NCBI GenBank assembly: GCA_922989275.2
Contig: OV277858.1
Coordinates: forward strand, 6,076,001-6,140,000
Direction: 5' to 3'
DNA from: Gari tellinella
Lineage: Eukaryota > Mollusca > Bivalvia > Cardiida > Psammobiidae
DNA: 64,000 nt
Part shown: piece after piece, positions 56,665 to 64,000 of the stretch
Layout: the number at the start of each line of letters is the position of its first letter
How positions within the stretch are numbered: position 1 is the stretch's first letter
Made by a program: the position numbers and the translations under genes
The notes under the pieces: model-generated
Database searches by the model: none
The model's input: the letters and a program-made list of their open reading frames with translations, nothing else
Told to the model about the DNA's origin: nothing

Positions 56665-59600
56665 TAATTCTTTATTTCAGCTTTAAGCAAAGTACTTTGC
56701 TTCTAGCCATATAACGTACAAATTATTAATGACAATAATGACAATACATGAATGAATCAAACAAAACATTCACGTGAACAGCTGTAGGGGAACAAACGAA
56801 AATGGTGTATTTCCTTTTAGTATAATAATAGTGTCAATCGCATTTAGCGAGAAAAGTGAACGCCCTCTATAGCCCAGGCCCTGGACAACTTTAGATAATA
56901 TCTCGTGCCACTGCCGGACACGTGGTTACATGGGCCGTGACTAATTCAATAGCTGAAGATGTCAGACCATTGAATAGTAGGTATAGGGTGTGGCTTATGA
57001 AGTAGATTTATTTGGATTGGTTCAGGGATTTTTTAAAGGATAACTTCTGATTAATTATAGAATGTATCGTTGTTCTGACGAATTAATACGACATTTGTCG
57101 GTTTTTTTTTTTATTATTTTAATTTTTCTGTTTTGTTTTTGTGGAGTTTTATTTTATTTTTTACTTTTTTAAATAATAAGTGAACTTCGTAGTTTGTTTG
57201 CAAAATAAATAAATTTACTTAGATTCAGTAATTCTTGATTTTTTGATGTAGACATCAGTTTATCAAATTTATTTAAAGTAGGCCATCTGTAATAGTATGA
57301 TTTTAAGTATTTGGTTCGTAATTCGGCGTATACAGGACAAATTAAAAGAAAATGGTATTCTGACTCGATTGAAATTGTGTTACATAATGTGCATGTTCTC
57401 TGATTTCTCGGTGTATTATTATACCTTCCCTTTTCAATCATAAGTTGGTGGGATGATAATCTAAATCTTGATATTGCGTTTCTGAATTTATTATCATAAA
57501 TGTGGTCTAAATATTTTTCTAAATCGAATTCATGTTTATAGCGAGCATAATAAAATAATCTTCGTGAATTATTAATATTAGTGTACCAAGTTTGTTTGAA
57601 TTGATCTAATAGTCTGTGTTTAATATGTGCAACATTATAGTCTGATAAAACATGATCATTCCAAATGTATGATAGCCCTAAATGATTTAATGTGTGCTTA
57701 ATGTTAAATGCCCAGTTTTCACCTCTGTACGTAATATTATCTTCTGCATCGTTCTTCATCATATTATAAACTTTTTTGATGATTGAATTTTCGCTTGAAT
57801 TCAGTATCTTTTGCCAATATTTTATTATATTTATTTGTCTGTTTATCTTAAATGGGGTTCTGCCTAATTCACCATATAATCCATCAAGATTTGTTGAGAC
57901 TTTGACCGATAAAACCTTTCGGCAAAATTTGGTATGTATTAGTTCAATATTCTTTCCGCTATGCCAGCCCCATACTTCTGAGCAATAATTAAGAATCGAA
58001 CCTACTAGGATATCAAAAAGTTTACATTTTTTACTTGTTTTAAATTCATAATGTTGAAAAATAGAGAATAATTTATATAAAGCTTTTGAGGCGTGCTCTG
58101 CGATGTATTTTTGTGTTCTATTCCAATTTCCGTTTCTGAAGAATTGTACACCTAGATACTTAAAAGAAAGAACTATTTCTATTTTTTTCATTATTGAGGT
58201 AGAAGTTATAATGTGTTTGCCTTTGACTTCGTTCAAAAATCATAATCTTTGTTTTTCTTGCATTTATTTTTAATTTATATGTTTGACAGTAACTCTCTAG
58301 ATTATAAATCATACTTTGTAATGATTCTGGGTTTAGACTAAATAATATCTGGTCATCAGCGTATGATAAAAGGAACAATTTAACATCTTCTATTGTAAAG
58401 ATTCCGTCGATGTCTGTATTTATATGATTTATTACGTCATTTACGAAATAAATGAAGAGCAGAGAAGAGGTCGCGTCCCCTTGTTTTAACCCTGTTCCTG
58501 ATAAGATTTCATCAGATAAAGAACTATTTAGTTTAATAGAGCACCTTACTGAGGAGTACATAGCTTTTAATGCTTTAGTAAATTTCGTGCTAACATTTTC
58601 ATTTATTAATTTTTGCAATAAAATAGAACGACTTATCTTGTCGAAGCATTTTTCATAATCTATGAAAGCACAGTATAATTTACTATTTGAGTGTAAAACT
58701 TTTTGAATAATAGCATTGAGTATGAATACACAATCAACCGTACTTTTTCCTTTCTGAAAACCAAATTGGCAGTTTGAAATCTTTTCATTTTCTATAGACC
58801 ATTTGTTTAATCTGTTTAATAGGACTTGGGAGTATATTTTTGCCAAAATATTATTTAGAGTTATTTCTCTGTAGTTTTTTGCATCAGTTTCATCACCGCC
58901 TTTAAATATTGGGGTTAAATGACCAAGTCCCCATTTATCTGGGTATTCAGATTGTGTGAATAGTTTATTAAAAATTATGGTTAGATAAGGTGAGATAATA
59001 TTTATGGATGATTTGATTATTTCAGCCGGTAATTCATCTGGCCCACATGCCTTATTATTTTTTTGTTTCATTGCTGCATAGATGACCTCCTGTTCCGTGA
59101 AATCTGCGTCTAAATAATTATCATTTATATCATTTTGTATTTCTGTGTTTTGTGTATTTTCGTTTATATTTAATAATTCGTTGAAATGTTGATGCAGACT
59201 ATCGATATCTATATTGTTCACTGTGCTGGATTTTGTAAAACATTGTTTTATTGATTTCCAGAAATGCCTTGGCTGTGTTTTAGATATTGATTCTAATTTT
59301 TTTCCTTGTTTTATTCTAAATTTATTTTGAGCTTGTCTTTTTGCGTAATTATATTTTGTTCTGGCACGCGTGAATAGCAGTCTGTTCTCAGTCGATTTAT
59401 TTCTGGAAAATTCATTTCTAGCGGTTTTGAAATTGACCTTAGTTTGCTTGCACTTGTCATCAAACCATTTATTATTATTTGTGTGATAATTTTTATTACT
59501 TTTATTACAAGGTTTGTTGAAAAAGTTCATTGCATTTTCATGCAGAAAGCCTGTAAGTAAATCTACGCTTTCATTTACTGTTATCTCCGGTTGAGTTCCG

Positions 59601-60083
59601 ATTTTAGATATTTCTTCTATATTTTCTATCAGACTTTGTTGAAAATTTTCATTTTTTTCGTTTTGAAATTTGATTTTTCCTTTAATGTCAGCCATATGGG
59701 GTAAGTCATTTGTATAATGCTTATTTCTGTTGTTTTTTAGTTTTAAGCTGTAATATAAAGGTGCATGGTCAGAGAAACTATACCAGTCATGAATGCCATA
59801 GTCATGTATATAGTCGATGTTTTGTTTTTCTGTAATTAAGTAATCTGTTACGCTCATTCCACGCGATGAACAGAAAGTAAACTGACCTATGTATTTATCT
59901 TTGTGGAGTCTACCATTTACTATAACGTGGTTTGTTGATTTGCATAGATTAACAAGTTTTCGTCCATTTTCATCTATAATTTTGTCTTCATTGTATCTGT
60001 TTAATAAGGTATTTTGATTAAAATATATATCGTTATCTTCATCATCGCTATCATCAAGATATTCATCGTAATCTAAAATATCT
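56665..60083 (-). mobile_element. 5'-truncated, nearly intact LINE
   Basis: A 3,419-bp insertion between the two 166-bp direct repeats. On the minus strand it starts inside the endonuclease domain, runs through RT and the C-terminal domain, and ends with ~500 bp of 3' UTR (57,168-56,665) whose last bases include AATAAAG. Only one frameshift breaks its ~1,000 codons. Confidence 0.85.
57169..58236 (-). pseudogene. LINE ORF2, C-terminal part after a frameshift
   Basis: This continues the RT ORF in another frame. It begins with NEVKGKHIITSTS and FKYLGVQFFRNGNW, the region just after the palm. It then has a helical domain with GSILNYCSEVWGWHSGKN and ELGRTPFKINRQINIIKYWQ, similar in layout to GRYPL...KYW of the other LINEs here. 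It ends with a Cys/His cluster (CTLCNTISIESEYHFLLICP), a probable zinc knuckle. The stop is at 57,169-57,171. The shift lies in a T-run near 58,230 (ATTTTTGAAC), where one base gained or lost explains it. Confidence 0.85.
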
Positions 60084-60097
60084 GATTGCGATGGCAT
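58160..60097 (-). pseudogene. LINE ORF2, endonuclease end and reverse transcriptase
   Basis: 645 codons open on the minus strand. The ATG and first ~5 codons come from the flanking 166-bp repeat, not the LINE, so the true start is lost. The endonuclease C-terminal half has NHVIVNGRLHKDKYIGQFTF and FSDHAPLYYSL (near residue 108). The RT has NKACGPDELPAEIIK, LTPIFKGGDETDAKNYREIT, FGFQKGKSTVDCVF, AFIDYEKCFDKIS (motif A), GLKQGDATSSLLF and the YADD box at residues 579-582 (58,363-58,352). The catalytic box is intact. The family matches the decayed LINEs at 15,612-18,613 and 7,390-8,667. Clade was not assigned. Confidence 0.88.
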
Positions 60098-60249
60098 CGT
60101 CGCAGATTGCGAGGATCATCGTGGACGCTACCTGCATGAGTTGGAGTCGCTGAATCGCTTTAGGTGATAATTGTCAAGAAAATATATGAAACAGCTTACT
60201 TGTTAATACACGCGTGCATTATTAACTGTAGACACCTTTTTGGAATACA
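60084..60249 (+). repeat. 166-bp direct repeat, right copy
   Basis: Second copy of 56,499-56,664; sequence beyond GGAATACA differs from the first copy. Confidence 0.85.
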
Positions 60250-61723
60250 GTCATATTTTGAATTCATAATGAAATATAATATACATGTAAATAGCCTACT
60301 CTTAAAACCCGAAACTGAAACAGGTTCTTTATGTTAAGCTTAAGTCTATAGTCGGGTTGCTAAAGAAAAAAAAGATAAAGGATAAAAAAAGTCTATGTAT
60401 ATTGTGTTTTAGCTCTCAGTCTAAGTTTATTGAAAATCATACGGGAAGAGATTAAACATGTCATTCGTATTCGGTCATAATTATTTCGAACCAACACGAG
60501 AGTTAAAGGAGTGGGGAAGAGTTATGAAACTCGGGAAAACCATTCTTTTTTTTCAATCCCGTAAACGTGTGTCTTCTTCGAAGACGAGAAACTAATAATA
60601 CGGTAAAACCTGTCTGTGACGTCAACTAAATTGTTTTAGTTAGCAGGTGCTTAAGGCAGGCGACTGCTTAAAGCGGTTACTGGGAAGTTACGCAACCCTG
60701 TTGCGTTCACGTCTGTCAATTCTCTACCCAGGTTCTTTTTTATTTTACACGTTTAGCTACCCGCGCATTTTTATTAGATCTACCGAACAAAGTGTAATTG
60801 CTTGTCCATGCTTAACGTTGTTTATTAGCTAAGTATGATATCTACTTTAAATCAGTTTAAATAATTAAATTGTAGAAGTGTTATAATCTCAAATTTGCAG
60901 TTAAAGTGAAATTTGTCAATTTCAAATGATGCTTCTTCGAGCACACGCATTTAAAAGCACGTGAATGCTTAAAAAAGGTGAACGTATATAAGTCCCGGCA
61001 GGAGCTTTCTACTCTACGTTTACCTTGCTTTAACCTATCATCTGTCTTTTATGCAGTCAATTAGCCTTCTTTTCAGTGTTCGTAATAGAGAGGTTTTATT
61101 GTATATTAAATAATGGTATAAGGATCAAACACATCTACACGATTTATTTTGTTTCAAAATCTATACTGCTAGTTATCTGAACCGATAAAAAAATCAATCA
61201 AATGAATTGTGTAAGTACTTAATAGTGATATTGCGGTCTCTGTCTCTCGTCATCTGCCATATTTCCCCTTGGGCGCCTCGGTTGCCTGGATCACTTGACT
61301 AGATTAAGCAGTTTATTCCGAAGCTGTCAATGGGATTTATGGCATACAGTGTTAAACTCGTTCTTTTTTATGATTGGCTTTTAAATTTCGGGGCGGAGTT
61401 TAAAGAAATCATTTACGATAAACTGGTCGAAACATAAGGTATTGGTTGGAAACTTGGAGGTCACGACAGTCTAATTGACACACCAATCACTTAATTTGAT
61501 ACAAACTGTGATGTTACATAACAAAAGTTTGCAGGGGTATTTTGTATCTTTAGCACTTAGGCGGGACGTTAATGTTAATGAAGTGTTTTTTGGGCAACTT
61601 CAAACCCTTTACAAGTTAACTATTTCCTCCCTGAAACTTTAAATTGACAATTCCAGTTTCCATTTTTGTCTAGTCCATTTCTGACTTTTAAGGGTTGTTT
61701 TTGTCATTGTTTGGCATTATGAC
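60250..61723. other. intergenic, no gene seen
   Basis: AT-rich. Fragments of the GCTTAAGGCAG / GCAGGAGCTTTCT hairpin family lie near 60,647-60,680 and 60,985-61,045. No coding signal. Confidence 0.4.
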
Positions 61724-61800
61724 AAAACAGTGAAGACCCTGATCAGAGGGCTCCTTTCGGAGCCCGAAAGGAGCCCTCTGATCTGGGTCTTCACTGTTTT
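61724..61800. repeat. strong hairpin, 37-bp arms, 3-nt loop
   Basis: Arms 61,724-61,760 and 61,764-61,800, running from AAAACAGTGAAGACCC to CTCCTTTCGG and mirrored, with one mismatch. The loop is AGC. It is the most perfect member of the hairpin array that follows. Confidence 0.9.
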
Positions 61801-63310
61801 TTAGGACAAGTGTTCTACATATATATTCACTGTATGAAAAGGACTCCTATATGCGGGACTAGGGCTTAAAGGGTTAAGGTGGCTTTAAAAGCGCTTTTGA
61901 TTTTTTGATTGGTCTTATAAAATCGTAAAAATATTACAAAGAGTCAACAAAAATGGCATTTATTATGGTGAAACGTATCACTTTCATCACTGAGCTATGA
62001 AATATGGATGGGGTGTCATTAATTAAAAATCCGTTTTCTTTATAAGACCATCATCTCTACCTTAGACGGTGCAGATCCTGATCAGATGTACAAGGAGCCC
62101 TCTGATCTGGGTTTACATGTTTGCTGTTTTTGCATATGACAAGTTCACTTGTCATAGGTACACTGTTAGTAAGTGACGAGTATACTCGTAAATAGGATTG
62201 AGTGTTTGACGTAATTACGATATATGATCGTATCCTTAAACGGTATAGCTCCTGATGAGAGGAATCGAGGAACTATCTGATCTGAATCCACATCTAAATG
62301 CTTAGCATTCGACAAGTATAGTTTTCATAGGTTACAAGAATGTGTTTTAAGCAATTACGGTATGTGATCGTATCCTTAAACGGTGCAGATACTGATCAGA
62401 GAGCTCTAGGAGCACACTGATCTGGGTCGTCATAGTTACATGTATAAAGGTTTGTTTATGTGTAATAAATAAATTTCCTAATTCCTGTTGTATCACCGGC
62501 GCTTTTGTGCCAGCAGTTGTAAGTTAATGACGAGTATACTCGTCGATAGGGTTGAGTGTTTTAAACGGTTCTGATCCTGATCAGATGACTCCTTAAGGGA
62601 CACTTTGATCTGCGTCTTCACTATTAGTAAAAGACAAGTGTACTTTTCAGAGGTTACACTGTTAGTAAATGACCTGTTTGCTCGTCGATAGAATTTAATG
62701 TGTTAACGTATCCATACACGATGCAGACCCTGAACAGCGAATTCCAATAGAAACTCGTTGATCTTGGTCTGCACTGTTAGCATACGACAAGTGTAATGTT
62801 TAAAGGCACATTGTAAGTTAATGACGAGACACAAGATAATTTACTTGCTGTCCAGACGATTTGACATTTTTCCCATGGATGTTAGGAAATGACGAGTATA
62901 CTCGTCGGTAGAGTTGAGTGTATTACCCCAAAGCTCATTTATAGTATGCAAGACAGGTAATCACCTACAGCAGGTTGAAAGTATGCACATTCTGCTTTAC
63001 TTTTAACCTGCTTTAAGCTACACTTTTCTAAGCTATAGAAATATTCGTTTTGGTATATGTTTATGTCTGTATAACTTGATTGGAACTACAATGTACCTTT
63101 TTCAGTGAAGAATAAATTAGATGTGCTACAAGGCGCTTAAACGACGGAAATGGTTAAGCAATTACGATATGTGATCGTATTCATAAACGGTGCATATCCT
63201 GATCAGATGACTCCTTTATGAACGCACTGATCTTGGTATGCACGGTTAGCACAGGACAAGTGTACTTTTCATAGTAACACTGTAAGTGTTAGAAAATGAC
63301 GTGTGTACTC
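61801..63310. repeat. array of hairpin-forming repeats, ~140-180-bp spacing
   Basis: Units holding GGTGCAGATCCTGATCAGA facing TCTGATCTGGGTCTTCACTG, diverged, at about 62,069-62,126, 62,233-62,290, 62,371-62,430, 62,553-62,620, 62,709-62,785 and 63,177-63,246. Several are followed by GACAAGTGTACTTTTCATAG and by the palindrome GACGAGTATACTCGTC (perfect at 62,529-62,544 and 62,891-62,906). Isolated relatives occur near 35,750, 36,680 and 46,300. Noncoding. Confidence 0.75.
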
Positions 63311-64000
63311 GTCGATATAGTTGGAAGTGATAACCAATTCTACCTTTTATCCTTCAGTCACGGTTTAGTGTATCATTTCTACCGTATTAATATACACATA
63401 CTTATAGTTGCACACCGGTGGAAGCTTAATGCAGATACAAATAATGCAAACAACTCTAAATGGCCTCATATTTGCAATTAGTTGCCATATTTCTGCAAAA
63501 CGTTCAGCATGATTGTTGCCCGGCATTAAGTTGCAATCCGTCTGCATAACTGGTAATTTAATGCAGATCACAAAAAATGCAGAAAGTCTGGTGACAGCTG
63601 GCCGCTTATCATAGATTTGAATGTTTACTAATTTTCAAATTTCCCTTATATATAGATATATTAGAAATCAACAACCTTTTTGCAACAGTAATCAAGCTAT
63701 GATAAAGGTTTAAGCCTTCTGTTTGTTGTGGTATGTGTTGTCTGCAAAATCCGTCGTTTTCAACAATGCTTCTTTTTCCAAGACACGGAGCCAATGAGCT
63801 GTAACAGCTTGTTGGTGGAAGGCGGCACTTTCAATTTTGATTGTCGGGTTTTGTGATCTTACCCCCTGCGCTAGAACGCCAGGGTTGTTTCCGGTGTGGA
63901 ACTCCCAAAGCGTTGATTTAATGCATGATCAAACACTTGACTTTAGCCCTCATTGTTACTATCACCCGCTTCTAAATGTCTGGAAATTAACTGAAATAAG
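63311..64000. other. intergenic with TTAATGCAGA-type repeats
   Basis: GCTTAATGCAGAT (63,424) and TTTAATGCAGATCAC (63,558) resemble the hairpins at 6,133-6,328. No gene is seen to the window end. Confidence 0.4.

Noticed and set aside
58160..58236. Programmed frameshift in the LINE at 58.2 kb
   Set aside because: The T-run does not form a slippery heptamer in phase and the junction lies inside a conserved region; a simple indel is more likely.
61724..61800. microRNA precursor
   Set aside because: The 37-bp stem would fit, but it belongs to a multi-copy repeat array, so a repeat hairpin is the simpler reading without small-RNA data.
62235..62290. Hammerhead-like CTGATGAGAGG...CGAGGAAC
   Set aside because: The core GAA is displaced, no stem III or stem I pairing is evident, and it fits the hairpin repeat family.
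61724..63310. CRISPR array or tRNA cluster
   Set aside because: The context is eukaryotic, units are diverged hairpins without fixed repeats and variable spacers, and no cloverleaf with an anticodon was found.

Overview
This window is AT-rich eukaryotic DNA made almost entirely of transposable elements and tandem or hairpin repeats. Only one convincing host-gene fragment is present: an NXPE-type esterase exon at 29,911-30,566, minus strand. The mixture points to a marine invertebrate, most likely a bivalve mollusc. That mixture is 2A-bearing LINEs, a GIY-YIG Penelope-like element (PLE) with hammerhead ribozyme motifs, a Ty3/mdg4 (gypsy) element, RTE-like fragments and a tRNA-derived SINE remnant. 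The assignment is an inference; no species marker is present.

Layout. A ~5.5 kb block at 128-5,611 reappears in inverted orientation at 46,566-51,545 and continues at 55,866-56,307. The two copies form the arms of a long inverted repeat around a ~41 kb centre. The left arm has gained a solo gypsy LTR (2,181-3,149). The right arm has gained a truncated RTE-like LINE (48,215-49,436) and a PLE block (51,546-55,865). From 5,612 to 13,350 lie foldback elements, a LINE fossil (7,390-8,667, minus) and diverged tandem repeats. A decayed LINE (about 13,300-18,613, plus) is interrupted in ORF1 by the 3' tail of another LINE (13,842-14,836, minus). It is cut at its 3' side by the best-preserved element here, a 10.6 kb gypsy retrotransposon (18,614-29,218, plus). 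That element has 969-bp LTRs differing at about 4 sites, a 4-bp target duplication, a tRNA-Lys-type primer site, a PNMA-like gag, a -1 frameshift signal and a full pol. The NXPE exon follows, then a decayed CR1/jockey-type LINE with a 2A motif (31,665-35,154, minus). Next come arrays of hairpin-forming repeats (35.5-39.7 kb), an orphan LINE ORF1 (40,671-41,594, minus) and GC-rich palindromic repeats (31.1, 41.9 and 42.4 kb). The last part holds a nearly intact LINE (56,665-60,083, minus) between 166-bp direct repeats, and a second hairpin array (61.7-63.3 kb).

How the parts relate. There is no operon-like logic; the history is one of nested insertion. The inverted duplication predates the solo LTR, the RTE fragment and the PLE, because each sits in only one arm. 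The gypsy element is recent and may have been active until lately, although one stop codon separates pol from an acidic C-terminal tail. The items most worth following up are the inverted duplication, the two hammerhead motifs with palindromic stem III, the 166-bp duplication around a LINE, the split pol tail, and the dispersed hairpin families whose nature is unknown.
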